Source: Syntrophomonadaceae bacterium (GTDB taxonomy: Bacteria > Bacillota > PH28-bin88). From it: a DNA stretch of 64,000 bases. The notes under the pieces were generated by a model. The model was not told the origin of the DNA. It ran no database searches and saw nothing but the letters and a program-made list of their open reading frames with translations. Within the stretch, counting starts at the first letter, position 1. Every line of letters begins with the position of its first letter. This document shows positions 25,236 to 35,373 of this stretch, in pieces. The stretch is taken from assembly GCA_018333865.1 (NCBI GenBank), contig JAGXSE010000037.1, positions 1 to 64,000 of the forward strand, read 5' to 3'. Both the position numbers and the translations under genes were made by a program.

Positions 25236-26959
25236 TGCGCACCAAAAGCCTACTAGCACCTACTTTACGGGAAGTTCCAGCTGAAACAGAAACTATCAGT
25301 CATCAACTTCTTGTTCGGGGCGGTATGATCAGGAAATCTGCTGCTGGAATGTATTCTTACCTGCCATTAGGCTGGCGGGTGATCCAGAAGATTTCTAATA
25401 TTATTCGTGATGAAATGAATAAGGCTGGCGGTCAGGAACTTATGCTGCCAATTGTCCAGCCCGCTGAACTGTGGCAAGAAACAGGGCGTTGGCAGGTTTA
25501 TGGAGATGAGATGTTCCGCTTGATGGACAGGCACCAAAGGAATTTTTGTTTGTGCCCAACTAATGAAGAGCTGATTACCACAACTGCCAGAAATGAAATT
25601 ACTTCTTACAAACAACTTCCCCAACTGCTTTATTTGATTCAAAACAAGTACCGGGATGAAAGAAGGCCTCGCTTTGGACTGATGCGAGGCAGGGAATTTA
25701 TCATGAAGGACCTTTACTCATTTGACATAGATGATGAGGGAATGCGAACCAGCTATCATAAAATGTATGCTGCGTATAACAATGTTTTTAAACGCTGCGG
25801 CTTAGATTATCGGGTGGTCGAAGCAGATTCAGGAGCAATTGGGGGCAGCGTTAATCATGAATTTATGGTACTGGCCCAGACAGGAGAGGCGGAGATCGTA
25901 CATTGCAAAGCATGCGGATATGCAGCTAATGTAGAAAGGGCGGAGTGCATTTTAACCCACCATGAAAGGCCTAAAACTGAAGAGGGCACTTTGCAGGTTA
26001 TAGAACTTGTTCATACTCCAGGAGTACATACTGTCGCGGATTGGATCCCTCATGGCGTTATGCCTGAACAGGTGATCAAAACCGTATTCTACAAAGCTGA
26101 TAAAGATATTCTCGCAGTATTAGTCAGAGGCAACAGGGAAGTAAATGAGACTAAATTGAAAAATCTATTGGGCTGCATTGAATTGCGCATGGCTACGGAG
26201 ACTGAAGTCCTGGAAACGACCGGTGCGCATATTGGCTCAGTAGGACCGGTTAATTTAACAGTTCCAATCTATGCTGATAACGAGATAACTCTATTGCAGG
26301 AAGGTGTTGCTGGCGCTAACAAGGATAGCTACCACTTCATGCATGTAGTTCCCGGGCGTGATTTTCAATGGACGGTACTGGCTGACCTGAGGCTAGCTAA
26401 AGAAGGAGATCCCTGCCCTGTCTGCAAAGCCAATTTGTTTGGGGTCAGGGGGATTGAAGTTGGTCACTTGTTCCAACTAGGCACGAAATACTCAAAAAAA
26501 CTAGATGCCTACTATACCGATAGAAACGGTGAAGAAAAGTTAATGGTTATGGGATGCTATGGCATTGGTGTCGGCCGAACGGCTGCAGCAGCAATTGAGC
26601 AAAACCACGATGAAAAAGGTATGATCTGGCCATTTGCCATCGCTCCTTACCACGTAGTTGTTATTCCAGCGAGCAACAATGAAGATGCACAGGCTAAGAC
26701 TGCTGAAGAAATCTATTGCAACCTGCAAACAGCCGGTATAGAAGCTGTGCTCGATGACCGGGATGAGCGAGCTGGGGTTAAATTCATGGATGCCGATTTA
26801 ATTGGATATCCTGTAAGAATAACTGTCGGACGCAAGACAGTTGAACAAGGGACTGTTGATATAAAGCTCCGTAAGACAGGGGAAGAGTTTGCCAAACCGT
26901 TGCAGGAGGTAGTTGAATTTATAAATAATATGGTGTTGAATGGCATGAAAAATGGGTAA
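25235..26959 (+). CDS. proS: Prolyl-tRNA synthetase (bacterial type)
   Basis: A 574-residue class II synthetase. Motif 2 is RDERRPRFGLMRGREFIMKD, motif 3 lies in GCYGIGVGRT, and the editing INS domain occupies the middle (about 230-400, including AGANKDSYHFMHVVPGRDF). A C-terminal anticodon-binding domain ends the protein. ATG 25235 overlaps the ispG stop (TAATG) behind GGAGGAG. It charges tRNA-Pro and clears misacylated alanine. Confidence 0.97.
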   Translation: MRTKSLLAPTLREVPAETETISHQLLVRGGMIRKSAAGMYSYLPLGWRVIQKISNIIRDEMNKAGGQELMLPIVQPAELWQETGRWQVYGDEMFRLMDRHQRNFCLCPTNEELITTTARNEITSYKQLPQLLYLIQNKYRDERRPRFGLMRGREFIMKDLYSFDIDDEGMRTSYHKMYAAYNNVFKRCGLDYRVVEADSGAIGGSVNHEFMVLAQTGEAEIVHCKACGYAANVERAECILTHHERPKTEEGTLQVIELVHTPGVHTVADWIPHGVMPEQVIKTVFYKADKDILAVLVRGNREVNETKLKNLLGCIELRMATETEVLETTGAHIGSVGPVNLTVPIYADNEITLLQEGVAGANKDSYHFMHVVPGRDFQWTVLADLRLAKEGDPCPVCKANLFGVRGIEVGHLFQLGTKYSKKLDAYYTDRNGEEKLMVMGCYGIGVGRTAAAAIEQNHDEKGMIWPFAIAPYHVVVIPASNNEDAQAKTAEEIYCNLQTAGIEAVLDDRDERAGVKFMDADLIGYPVRITVGRKTVEQGTVDIKLRKTGEEFAKPLQEVVEFINNMVLNGMKNG

Positions 26960-27012
26960 ATATATCAACTTGCAGATATTACCACAAAATGCTTGTACTT
27001 GCAGATTTAGCC

Positions 27013-27041
27013 TTGCACTCAAAATAATTGTGTGATACAAT
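27013..27041 (+). promoter_or_regulatory. Upstream promoter of the rimP-nusA-infB operon
   Basis: TTGCAC (27013-27018), 17-base spacer, TACAAT (27036-27041). It lies before the hairpin at 27081-27102, so its transcript would have to pass that structure to reach rimP. Confidence 0.65.
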
Positions 27042-27080
27042 TGAAAGCAGTAAAGTTGGTTTTTGATTTTGTCGTCTCCT

Positions 27081-27108
27081 GGAGTGGGTGTTCGCCCACT
27101 CCTTCGTT
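27081..27108 (+). terminator. Hairpin in the rimP leader (terminator or attenuator)
   Basis: GGAGTGGG (27081-27088) pairs perfectly with CCCACTCC (27095-27102), six-base loop, followed by TTCGTTTG. The T-run is imperfect. It could end readthrough from proS or attenuate the upstream promoter. Confidence 0.55.
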
Positions 27109-27112
27109 TGTA

Positions 27113-27142
27113 TTGTTGATCTGGGTCATGTTATTGTATAAT
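27113..27142 (+). promoter_or_regulatory. Proximal promoter of the rimP operon
   Basis: TTGTTG (27113-27118), 18-base spacer and a perfect TATAAT (27137-27142), placed after the hairpin and about 70 bases before rimP. A partially palindromic CCAGGAATATTCCCTGG follows at 27143-27159. Confidence 0.65.
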
Positions 27143-27211
27143 CCAGGAATATTCCCTGGACCAAATTAGACAAAATAGGAAGTAGCAGAATGCAGAGGTG
27201 GTTCGGAAAAA

Positions 27212-27670
27212 ATGAAAGCAAACATTGCCGACAAGATTCAAGAACTTGTAAGACCGATAGTAGAAGAACAGGGTTACGAACTGGTTGATGTTGAGTATCT
27301 AAAAGAAGGACAAAACTGGTTTTTAAGACTGTATATCGATCAGCCTGGTGGTATCAAACTGACAGACTGTGAAAAGATTAGCAAAGCAGTCGACCTCTTG
27401 CTGGACGAAAATGATATAATTCCTCATAGATATTATCTAGAGGTTTCATCCCCCGGCATTGAAAGACCCCTGAAAACCAGAAAGGATTTTGAACGTTTCG
27501 CTGGACATAGAGTGACAATAAACACCTATACACCTGTTGAAGGGAAAAAGAGCATTTCCGGGATGCTCTTGGGTCTTAAAGACGGAGCAGTGGTAATCGA
27601 AGACGGAGATTTCGTGACATCTATTCCGTTAAACCACATTTCCATTGCTCATTTAGCACCCGAATTTTAG
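27212..27670 (+). CDS. rimP: Ribosome maturation factor RimP
   Basis: A 152-residue 30S assembly factor: GYELVDVEYLKEGQNWFLRL, IDQPGGIKLTDCEKIS and EVSSPGIERPLK are diagnostic. First gene of the rimP-nusA-rnpM-ylxQ-infB-rbfA operon. AGAGGTGG lies before the ATG. Confidence 0.96.
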   Translation: MKANIADKIQELVRPIVEEQGYELVDVEYLKEGQNWFLRLYIDQPGGIKLTDCEKISKAVDLLLDENDIIPHRYYLEVSSPGIERPLKTRKDFERFAGHRVTINTYTPVEGKKSISGMLLGLKDGAVVIEDGDFVTSIPLNHISIAHLAPEF

Positions 27671-27700
27671 AGGCTGGGACTTGTAGGAGGAAACAAGACG

Positions 27701-28789
27701 ATGAATTTAGAGTTTCTTGACGCATTAAAAGAGCTAGAGAAAGAAAAAGGTATTGAGTCCGGAATTATTATTGAGGCCGTTGAAGCAGCCCTTCAATCAG
27801 CTTACAAAAAAAACTTTGGTTCTCCCTATGGGAAGGATGCATCTGCCGTTCCCCAAATAAGAGTGGAAATCGATAAAGAGATAGGCACTGTGAAAGTCTA
27901 TGCCAGAAAAGAAGTTGTTGAGGAGGCTGTTGATCCAAAAGGTCAAATTTCTTTAAAAGAGGCCAGAATAATTAACCCCAACTATGACATCGGTGATATT
28001 ATTGAAACAGAAGTAACCCCAAGATCCTTTGGACGTATAGCTGCTCAAACTGCTAAACAGGTAGTGGTTCAGCGGATCAGGGAGGCAGAACGAAGCATTA
28101 TATATGATGAATTTGCAAGCCGTGAAGAAGATATCGTGACAGGGGTTGTGCAAAGGCAAGAAAGTAAAACTATCTACATTGATTTGGGCCGTATAGAAGC
28201 AGCCCTGCCGCCGGCTGAACAAATGAGCGGTGAAGAATACCTTCAAGGCGCCAGGATAAAAACCTATGTGGTGGAAGTTAAAAAGACAACCAAGGGGCCC
28301 CAAGTTTTAGTGTCCCGTACCCATCCAGGGCTCTTGAAACGCCTTTTCGAGTTGGAAGTACCAGAAATCTTTGATGGAATTGTTGAAATTAAATCTGTTG
28401 CGAGGGAAGCTGGCGCCAGGTCCAAAATTGCTGTTTTCTCCCGGGATGAAAATGTTGACCCTGTTGGGGCTTGCGTTGGTCCTAAAGGGTTGCGGGTGCA
28501 AAATATTGTAAATGAGCTCAGGGGGGAAAAAATAGATATAGTTAGATGGAGTCATGATCCGAAGACCTATGTGGCAAATGCTCTCAGCCCTTCCAAGGTC
28601 TTGTCTGTTAATGTCGATGAAACAAACAAGGTTGCAAGGGTAATAGTGCCAGATTATCAATTATCCTTGGCTATCGGGAAAGAAGGACAAAACGCCCGGC
28701 TAGCTGCAAAGCTTACTGGTTGGAAAATTGACATAAAAAGCATGTCCCAGGTTGAGGGTTTTGGAGATTCCTTTACTGAGGGGGTTTAA
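27701..28789 (+). CDS. nusA: Transcription termination/antitermination factor NusA
   Basis: A 362-residue NusA with the N-terminal polymerase-binding domain (1-125), S1 domain (about 135-200, DIVTGVVQRQESKTIYIDLG) and two KH domains (VGACVGPKGLRVQNIVNEL; LAIGKEGQNARLAAKLTGW). It lacks the C-terminal acidic repeats of E. coli NusA, as is normal in Firmicutes. TAGGAGG precedes the ATG. Confidence 0.97.
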   Translation: MNLEFLDALKELEKEKGIESGIIIEAVEAALQSAYKKNFGSPYGKDASAVPQIRVEIDKEIGTVKVYARKEVVEEAVDPKGQISLKEARIINPNYDIGDIIETEVTPRSFGRIAAQTAKQVVVQRIREAERSIIYDEFASREEDIVTGVVQRQESKTIYIDLGRIEAALPPAEQMSGEEYLQGARIKTYVVEVKKTTKGPQVLVSRTHPGLLKRLFELEVPEIFDGIVEIKSVAREAGARSKIAVFSRDENVDPVGACVGPKGLRVQNIVNELRGEKIDIVRWSHDPKTYVANALSPSKVLSVNVDETNKVARVIVPDYQLSLAIGKEGQNARLAAKLTGWKIDIKSMSQVEGFGDSFTEGV

Positions 28790-28793
28790 TTCT

Positions 28794-29057
28794 ATGCTTA
28801 GAACAAGAAAAATTCCTCAACGGATGTGCGTTGGCTGCCGGGAAAAAAGAAATAAGCGGGAACTAATCCGGATTGTCCGGACACCAGAAGGGAAAGTGTT
28901 AGTTGATAAAACGGGCAAAAAATCCGGCCGCGGCGCTTATATATGCAATGACCCCCAATGCCTTACCAAAGCCATAAAATCCAAATCCCTTGAGAAGGCT
29001 TTAGACGTTGCCATTGCTGAAGATATCCCGGAACTTCTGCAAAAAGAATTGAACTAG
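28794..29057 (+). CDS. rnpM: RNA-binding protein YlxR (RNase P modulator RnpM)
   Basis: An 87-residue DUF448 protein: RMCVGCREKRNKRELIRIVR, GKVLVDKTGKKSGRGAY and ICNDPQCLTKA match the family. ATG 28794 follows GAGGGGG and fits the family N-terminus (RTRKIPQRMCVGC). YlxR proteins of this operon have been linked to RNase P modulation and gene regulation. Confidence 0.92.
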   Translation: MLRTRKIPQRMCVGCREKRNKRELIRIVRTPEGKVLVDKTGKKSGRGAYICNDPQCLTKAIKSKSLEKALDVAIAEDIPELLQKELN

Positions 29058-29059
29058 TT

Positions 29060-29365
29060 ATGTTGAAGGAACTTAGAACCTTTTTAGGTTTCGCGCAAAA
29101 AGCAGGCCAGGTTGTATCTGGCGAAACTTCGGTCAGATCCCATATGGTAAGGCGGAAAGTATTTCTTCTGGTTCTGGCAGAAGACAGCTCTCAATCAGCT
29201 AAGAATGATTTCTTGCAGTTGAGTGAAAAAATGCAAATTCCTGTTTTTATCCTCGGAACAAAATCCGACTTAGGACTGGCTATTGGCAAGTCGCCTCGCT
29301 TTGTTCTAGGAATAAAGGACAGGAGTTTTGCTGAAAAAATAAGCAAACTATTTGGTGTTGAGTAA
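29060..29365 (+). CDS. ylxQ: L7Ae-family RNA-binding protein YlxQ
   Basis: A 101-residue protein of the L7Ae/L30e fold: LGFAQKAGQVVSGETSV, KVFLLVLAEDSSQSAKNDF and IGKSPRFVLGIKDRSFA. Such proteins bind kink-turn RNA. It sits two bases after rnpM and 31 before infB, the standard order. Confidence 0.9.
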   Translation: MLKELRTFLGFAQKAGQVVSGETSVRSHMVRRKVFLLVLAEDSSQSAKNDFLQLSEKMQIPVFILGTKSDLGLAIGKSPRFVLGIKDRSFAEKISKLFGVE

Positions 29366-29395
29366 GAATCTGGATTTAATAACGGGGGTGAATCA

Positions 29396-32113
29396 ATGGC
29401 TAAAATTCGTGTTTATGAATTAGCTAAGGAATTAAAACTAACTACCCAAGAAATAATGCGGGTGTTGTCAATTCTAAATATTTCTGTAAAAACCCATATG
29501 AGCACATTGGAAGATGACCAAATAAAACGTATCCGCGACCACCTGATTGAGATACAAAAACCGATGCCTAAACCAGTTGAAGGAGAAAAGAAAAGAGAAG
29601 TTCCTCCAACTCCAAAGGTAGAGGTAAGACCTCAAACTGAACAAAAGCCAGACATAAGGAACAATCAGGCTGCCACTGGACAGCCTAGATTCCCGCAAGA
29701 ACAAAAACGCTTTGACCAGAATCGAAACCAGACCGGCCCTGTTAATCCTCAAGCCAAGCCCTTTTTCAACAGAACAGGGGAGAGGTCAGAACAAGCCAGG
29801 CCTGTTCCTAATCGTTTTGGGGATAAAAATGAACCTAACAGAACATCACCTAACCGTCCTGGAGAAAGACCTGACCAAGGAAAGCCTTATCCTAATCGTT
29901 CTGGAGACAGACCCGGCTATGGTGGCCAACCCCGGACACCATTCGTACGCAATAACCAGGAAAATGAACGCCCGATAGGTTTTCAGGGACAAGCTAATAA
30001 AGGTCCGGGAACCGGTTTCGGGGCCAGCGACCGGATGCCTTTGCCCCCTAGCCAACAAGGCAGTGCAACATGGAATCCGACCAACAAAACTCAACAACAG
30101 CCTTTCCGGGACCAGCGGCAAGGACCTAAACCTGCAGCGCCTGCTGCCTCTGTGCCCGGAAAAGGATTAAAACCAACTCCCCCAGCAAAAGGCGGAAAGC
30201 CTGAACAAAAAGCTAGGGATACCGGAGAAAAAAGCAATAACAGACGAACCCGTCCCAATGCCTACCAGGATTTTCGCAAGAAAGATATTGTTGAGATCGA
30301 AGGTAAATTCAAAAGTCCGCGCCCGCATCGAGGGAAGTTGATCGGGCGCAATGAAACTCCAAGTATAAAAAAAATCACCATTGGGGATTTCATTATTGTT
30401 CAGGATTTAGCGAAAAAGATGGGGAAGAGCGCCTCGGACGTGATCAAAAAATTGATGGCATTAGGTTCGATGGTCACAATCAATCAGGAAATTGACGCTG
30501 AAACAGCTACTCTTCTAGCCAATGAATTTGGGGTTGAAGTAGAAGTCAAATCTGAAAAGGCGATGGCAGAAGTCGCAGATATTGAAGATGAACCGGAAAC
30601 CCTGGAAAACAGGTCACCGGTTGTCACCATTATGGGACATGTTGATCATGGAAAGACATCTTTGTTGGATGCGATTCGTCAAACCAATGTAACAGCAACT
30701 GAAGCTGGAGGAATAACCCAGCATATAGGCGCCTACCAGGCAAAGATTAAAGACAAGACAATTACCTTTTTAGATACGCCGGGACATGCAGCCTTTACGG
30801 CAATGAGAGCTCGCGGGGCTCAAGTTACAGATATTGCTGTCCTTGTTGTAGCTGCGGATGACGGAGTTATGCCGCAAACCATTGAGGCCTTAAATCATGC
30901 AAAGGCTGCAGGAGTACCGATTATCGTTGCGGTGAACAAGGTAGATAAACCCGAGGCTAACTCTGAACGAGTAAAGCAGCAACTGACAGAATATGGTCTG
31001 GTTGCTGAAGAATGGGGCGGTGACACCATTTTTGCGGAGGTGTCCGCACTAAAGAAACAAGGTTTGGAAAATCTCCTGGAAATGATCCTGCTAATAGCAG
31101 AAGTTATGGAGTTAAAAGCTAACCCACGCAGGCTTGCAAAAGGAATTGTAGTTGAGGCCGAATTGGACAAAGGGAGAGGTCCTGTAGCTACAATGCTGGT
31201 CCAAAAAGGTACCTTGAAAATCGGAGATGGTGTAATAGTTGGCACAACTTCTGGCAAAGTAAGGGCAATGTTAAATTACAAAGGGGAACGGATTAAGGAG
31301 GCAGGTCCTTCAGTACCTGTTTTGGTTGTAGGTTTATCTGAGGTTCCCCAACCTGGCGATATTTTTCAGGTTTTAAATGACGAGCGCCAGGCCAGGGATA
31401 TTGCCGGCCATCGGCATAATCTCCGGAGGGCTGAAGAGATGCAAAAAACCAACCGGGTCCGGCTGGACGAGTTATTCAAGCGCTTGGGAACCGGGGAAGT
31501 CAAGGAACTGAATATTGTGCTGAAAGCGGATGTTCTCGGTTCTGCAGAAGCAATTTGCCAATCCCTGGAACGACTTAGTACTCCGGAGGTAAAGGTTAAC
31601 ATAATCCACAACGGTGTGGGGGCGATTTCTGAAACCGATATTATGTTAGCTGCAGCTTCTAATGCTATAGTAATCGGTTTTAATGTAAGACCTGATGCTA
31701 ACGCTCGCCGGGCAGCGGACTCCGAACATGTTGATATCCGCCTGTACCGGATCATCTATGAGGCTATAGATGATGTAAAAGCAGCCATGAGTGGATTATT
31801 AACGCCTGTTTTTAAAGAAGTGGTAGTTGGAAGAGCCGAGATACGGCAAGTATTTAAGGTTCCTAAAGCAGGAACGGTAGCCGGCAGTTATGTTTCCGAA
31901 GGAAAAATCAACAATAAAAACAAGTTAAGGATCATCAGGGACGGTGTTGTTATTCATGAAGGCACTCTTGGTTCCTTACGCAGGTTTAAAGAAGATGTTC
32001 GAGAAGTATCTCATGGATATGAATGCGGTATTGGAATAGAAAGATTTAATGATATCAAAGAGGGAGATATTATAGAAGCCTTTATAATGGAAGAAGTAAG
32101 GCGAGAGTTATAA
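29396..32113 (+). CDS. infB: Translation initiation factor IF-2
   Basis: A 905-residue IF-2. IF2_N domains are at about 1-55 and 320-375; between them is a long low-complexity linker (about 60-300) rich in Q, N, P, R and G with imperfect PNRxGxRxxQ repeats. The GTPase domain begins at residue 414 with GHVDHGKT, then [24 protein letters not shown] and SAL. C-terminal domains bind fMet-tRNA. AACGGGGGTG precedes the ATG. Confidence 0.98.
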   Translation: MAKIRVYELAKELKLTTQEIMRVLSILNISVKTHMSTLEDDQIKRIRDHLIEIQKPMPKPVEGEKKREVPPTPKVEVRPQTEQKPDIRNNQAATGQPRFPQEQKRFDQNRNQTGPVNPQAKPFFNRTGERSEQARPVPNRFGDKNEPNRTSPNRPGERPDQGKPYPNRSGDRPGYGGQPRTPFVRNNQENERPIGFQGQANKGPGTGFGASDRMPLPPSQQGSATWNPTNKTQQQPFRDQRQGPKPAAPAASVPGKGLKPTPPAKGGKPEQKARDTGEKSNNRRTRPNAYQDFRKKDIVEIEGKFKSPRPHRGKLIGRNETPSIKKITIGDFIIVQDLAKKMGKSASDVIKKLMALGSMVTINQEIDAETATLLANEFGVEVEVKSEKAMAEVADIEDEPETLENRSPVVTIMGHVDHGKTSLLDAIRQTNVTATEAGGITQHIGAYQAKIKDKTITFLDTPGHAAFTAMRARGAQVTDIAVLVVAADDGVMPQTIEALNHAKAAGVPIIVAVNKVDKPEANSERVKQQLTEYGLVAEEWGGDTIFAEVSALKKQGLENLLEMILLIAEVMELKANPRRLAKGIVVEAELDKGRGPVATMLVQKGTLKIGDGVIVGTTSGKVRAMLNYKGERIKEAGPSVPVLVVGLSEVPQPGDIFQVLNDERQARDIAGHRHNLRRAEEMQKTNRVRLDELFKRLGTGEVKELNIVLKADVLGSAEAICQSLERLSTPEVKVNIIHNGVGAISETDIMLAAASNAIVIGFNVRPDANARRAADSEHVDIRLYRIIYEAIDDVKAAMSGLLTPVFKEVVVGRAEIRQVFKVPKAGTVAGSYVSEGKINNKNKLRIIRDGVVIHEGTLGSLRRFKEDVREVSHGYECGIGIERFNDIKEGDIIEAFIMEEVRREL

Positions 32114-32131
32114 ACGGGGTGAAATCAAAAA

Positions 32132-32500
32132 ATGTCCCAGAGACAACTTCGGGTCGCTGAAGAAATGAAAAAAGAAATTGCAGATATTTTACGGAATGAG
32201 GTAAAAGACCCCCGCGTAGGATTTGTGACGATAACCTCAGTGGAGCTTTCAACTGATCTTAGAATCGCCAAGATATTTGTCAGCATTTTTGGCGACAAAG
32301 AGGAGCAGCGCAAGTGTCTGGAAGCTTTACACAAAGCAACAGGTTTTGTGCGGCGGGAAATTGGACAACGCATTAAACTAAGACATATACCTGAGTTGGT
32401 TTTTAAATTTGACAGTTCCATTGAGCACGGCGATAAAATCGCTAGATTACTGTCCAAGATCGTTGAGCCTGAGCCTGAGCCTGAGAATGGTAATAAATAA
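32132..32500 (+). CDS. rbfA: Ribosome-binding factor A
   Basis: A 122-residue KH-like 30S assembly factor: RVAEEMKKEIADILRNEVKD, PRVGFVTITSVELSTDLR and QRIKLRHIPELVFKFDSSIE are signatures. The tail EPEPEPENGNK is low complexity. It overlaps nrnA by one base. Confidence 0.96.
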   Translation: MSQRQLRVAEEMKKEIADILRNEVKDPRVGFVTITSVELSTDLRIAKIFVSIFGDKEEQRKCLEALHKATGFVRREIGQRIKLRHIPELVFKFDSSIEHGDKIARLLSKIVEPEPEPENGNK

Positions 32501-33486
32501 TGCTTAATTTTTCCGAACTTCAGCAAATACTGAATAACCAACGCAGAGTTTTGGTTGTATCCCATTTGTTGCCTGACGGTGACTGCTTAGGTTCTGCCGT
32601 TGCCTTGTCGCTAGGCTTAAAACAGAGCGGCCACATTGTACAGAACTCAAATGGCGATTCGATACCTGAAATGTATGAATTTCTTTCAGAGATTGGAGGA
32701 TTTTTACTACCTTCTTGCATTGAAAAAACACCAGAAATTGCCTTCCTGGTAGATTGCTCTGATTTTGGCAGAATAGGGCCTAAGCTTCAACTGATACTTA
32801 ATGATTGTCCTTGCATCATTAATATTGATCATCATCTGACAAATAAATATTTCGGGCACTATAACTATGTTGACCCGATGGCTGCTGCTACAGGCGAATT
32901 GATATTTAAAATGCTCCAGCAATTAAATTGGCCTATATCAGTTGAAATGGCTACAGCCCTGTATACTGCGATAGTTACGGATACCGGATCGTTTCAATTT
33001 GAAAATACAACTGCTGAAACTCTTAAACTTGCTGCTACCTTAAGAGAACTAGGAGCCCAAGCGGATGTGATCAGAAAATGGCTGTGGGAAAGCAGGCCAT
33101 TGGCCGGATTACTGCTGTTGAAGGAAGCCCTTAACTCCATGCATTTGGAAGCTGATGGTCGCCTCGCATGGATGGCGCTGGAACAGAAAGCATTTGCACG
33201 AGTAGGAGCAACAAATGATCTTGCAGAGGGAGTAATTAATTATCCCCGTACCCTGAAAGGGGTTGAAATCTCGATTTTATTTCGTGAGGTTAGCGAAGAA
33301 GAGATAAAAGTTGGACTAAGATCAAAGAATTATGTTGACGTTTCTTTATTGGCTGCTCAATTTGGAGGAGGAGGTCACAAGAGAGCTGCAGGCTGCACAG
33401 TGCATGGAACATTAACAGATGTAATTGTTAAGGTTTTAACTTATGCCAAAGAAACTTTGGGGAAACATACCCCCCTGGAGGACTAA
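32500..33486 (+). CDS. nrnA: DHH-family oligoribonuclease / pAp phosphatase NrnA
   Basis: A 328-residue phosphoesterase: SHLLPDGDCLGSA, VDCSDFGRIG, NIDHHLTN (the DHH motif), IVTDTGSFQF and the DHHA1 block GGGGHKRAAGC. It degrades nanoRNA and 3'-phosphoadenosine 5'-phosphate. Placement between rbfA and truB is characteristic. Confidence 0.94.
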   Translation: MLNFSELQQILNNQRRVLVVSHLLPDGDCLGSAVALSLGLKQSGHIVQNSNGDSIPEMYEFLSEIGGFLLPSCIEKTPEIAFLVDCSDFGRIGPKLQLILNDCPCIINIDHHLTNKYFGHYNYVDPMAAATGELIFKMLQQLNWPISVEMATALYTAIVTDTGSFQFENTTAETLKLAATLRELGAQADVIRKWLWESRPLAGLLLLKEALNSMHLEADGRLAWMALEQKAFARVGATNDLAEGVINYPRTLKGVEISILFREVSEEEIKVGLRSKNYVDVSLLAAQFGGGGHKRAAGCTVHGTLTDVIVKVLTYAKETLGKHTPLED

Positions 33487-34391
33487 TGGAGCAGCAATGT
33501 CTGCAAGGAATAATTAATGTTCTAAAACCACCAGGAATCACCTCTCATGATGTGATAAATAAGTTGCGCAGGATCTTAGGTTTAAAGCGCATCGGCCACG
33601 GAGGAACCTTAGACCCCGGTGCAGCAGGTGTGCTTTTAACCGCTGTTGGAAAAGCAACGCGGGTGTTAGAATTCTTAACCGAGGAAAATAAGACATACCT
33701 GGCAATGTTGCGCTTGGGTGCCGCTACAACTACCCAGGATTCTTTCGGAACAACAGTGTTCCGCGGCGAGTATTCCCATTTGACAGATCATGATGTGCAT
33801 TCAACATTTGAAAAGTTTCGCGGCATGGTTTGGCAAACCCCGCCCATGGTTTCTGCAATTAAGCATATGGGCAGAAAACTTTATCAGCTTGCCCGGGAGG
33901 GAGTAGAAATCCCCCGGGAACCCAGACTGATAAAAATTATATCTCTTAAAATCATCCAGATTAATTTTCCCATCATAACTTTTGAAGTAACCTGCTCCAA
34001 AGGGACTTATGTGAGAACTTTGTGTCATGACATTGGTCTCACCCTCGGCTGTGGCGGGCATCTTTATTGTTTGCTCAGAACTTCTGTCGGCGATTTTAAT
34101 CTGGATTCAAGTTTTACTTTAGAAGAAATTACATCCTATTACCAGACAGGAAACCTTTTGTTTTTGTCTCCAATGACTACGGCCTTAAAAAAATACCAAA
34201 AAATATCTATTCCAACTATCTTGATCGAACAATTAAAAAATGGGCGAAACATAGCTGTTGATTTGAACTACCCCTGTGATGGCAATAAAGAGATTTTTGT
34301 TGTCTCAGATAAAGACAATTTAATTGCCATCGGTCATTTAAATTGTTCAGATGGACGTGTATTGTTCATACCAAAAAAAGTGTTTCTTTAA
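33486..34391 (+). CDS. truB: tRNA pseudouridine-55 synthase
   Basis: A 301-residue TruB. The catalytic Asp is D43 in HGGTLDPGAAGVL; KPPGITSHDV and CSKGTYVRTLCHDIG are family motifs. A C-terminal PUA-like region follows. The start codon overlaps the nrnA stop (TAATG) behind TGGAGG. Confidence 0.96.
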   Translation: MEQQCLQGIINVLKPPGITSHDVINKLRRILGLKRIGHGGTLDPGAAGVLLTAVGKATRVLEFLTEENKTYLAMLRLGAATTTQDSFGTTVFRGEYSHLTDHDVHSTFEKFRGMVWQTPPMVSAIKHMGRKLYQLAREGVEIPREPRLIKIISLKIIQINFPIITFEVTCSKGTYVRTLCHDIGLTLGCGGHLYCLLRTSVGDFNLDSSFTLEEITSYYQTGNLLFLSPMTTALKKYQKISIPTILIEQLKNGRNIAVDLNYPCDGNKEIFVVSDKDNLIAIGHLNCSDGRVLFIPKKVFL

Positions 34392-34403
34392 TGGAGCGAC
34401 GTT

Positions 34404-35333
34404 ATGATAGCAATTAATGATTTTAATCAATTTGCTTCTATTGATCATCGCGGTTTAGTGATGGCAATTGGCAATTTTGATGGAGTTCATCTTGGACACA
34501 GAAAATTGTTAGCTTCAACCATTGAGAAAGCAAGTCAGTTTAACGCCAGATCAATGGTATTAACATTTGAACCACATCCTGCCAGATATTTCAAACCAAA
34601 CCAGGCACCTAAAATGCTGATTAGTCAACAGCACAAAGCTGCTTTAATCAGGGAAATGGGTATAGAAATTCTTTTTACTATTCAGTTTAACCAGCAATTT
34701 GCCGAATTAACGCCAGAAACCTTTGTCAAAGAAATACTCCATCAAAGGATTAGACCTAAAGCAGTGCTGGTTGGTTTTAATTTTTCTTTTGGAAGACATG
34801 GTTTAGGAAATACAAAAATCTTGCATGAACTTGGCGAATATTTTGGTTTTGAAGTGGAAGTAATTCCGCCAGTATATCACCAAGAGCTTTTAGTTAGCAG
34901 CAGTTTGATCAGAGACGCATTAACGGATGGAAACGTTGAGTTAGCACGGCAGCTATTATCTTATTGGCCTGTACTGGTAGGTACAGTGGTTCGGGGATAT
35001 GGAAGGGGGAAAACCATAGGGTTCCCCACCGCTAATTTAAAGATAGATGATGAAATATTAATTCCAGCACCTGGCGTATATGCCGCAATCGCGGAAGTAG
35101 AGAATGAAACCTATAAAAGTGTGATCAACATCGGCTGTTGCCCTACTTTTACTAACCCTAACCCCACTTTAGAAGCGCACTTGCTAAATTTCGATGGAAA
35201 CCTCTATGGAAAAAAGATTAAATTAAACCTTCATAAAAGGCTGAGGGCAGAGGAGAAGTTTTATAGCATAGAAGAGCTGAAGAACCAAATACTCAAAGAC
35301 ATTGCCGAGGCAGATTTCGCCTGCAGCAGATAA
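34404..35333 (+). CDS. ribF: Bifunctional riboflavin kinase/FAD synthetase
   Basis: A 309-residue RibF. The N-terminal FMN adenylyltransferase domain has IGNFDGVHLGHRKLL and LTFEPHP; the C-terminal riboflavin kinase domain has RGYGRGKTIGFPTANL. It converts riboflavin to FMN and FAD. Last gene of the rimP-to-ribF series. Confidence 0.96.
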   Translation: MIAINDFNQFASIDHRGLVMAIGNFDGVHLGHRKLLASTIEKASQFNARSMVLTFEPHPARYFKPNQAPKMLISQQHKAALIREMGIEILFTIQFNQQFAELTPETFVKEILHQRIRPKAVLVGFNFSFGRHGLGNTKILHELGEYFGFEVEVIPPVYHQELLVSSSLIRDALTDGNVELARQLLSYWPVLVGTVVRGYGRGKTIGFPTANLKIDDEILIPAPGVYAAIAEVENETYKSVINIGCCPTFTNPNPTLEAHLLNFDGNLYGKKIKLNLHKRLRAEEKFYSIEELKNQILKDIAEADFACSR

Positions 35334-35373
35334 CACCTGCATATTTATCGGCACCAGATAATTTCCAGCTATC

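Noticed and set aside
26960-27211. T-box or tRNA-like element around proS
   Set aside because: No T-box sequence (TGGNACC-type) or cloverleaf was seen; only promoters and one hairpin.
32460-32500. EPEPEPE tail of RbfA as a frameshift
   Set aside because: The frame reaches nrnA cleanly with a one-base overlap; acidic or low-complexity tails are common in RbfA.
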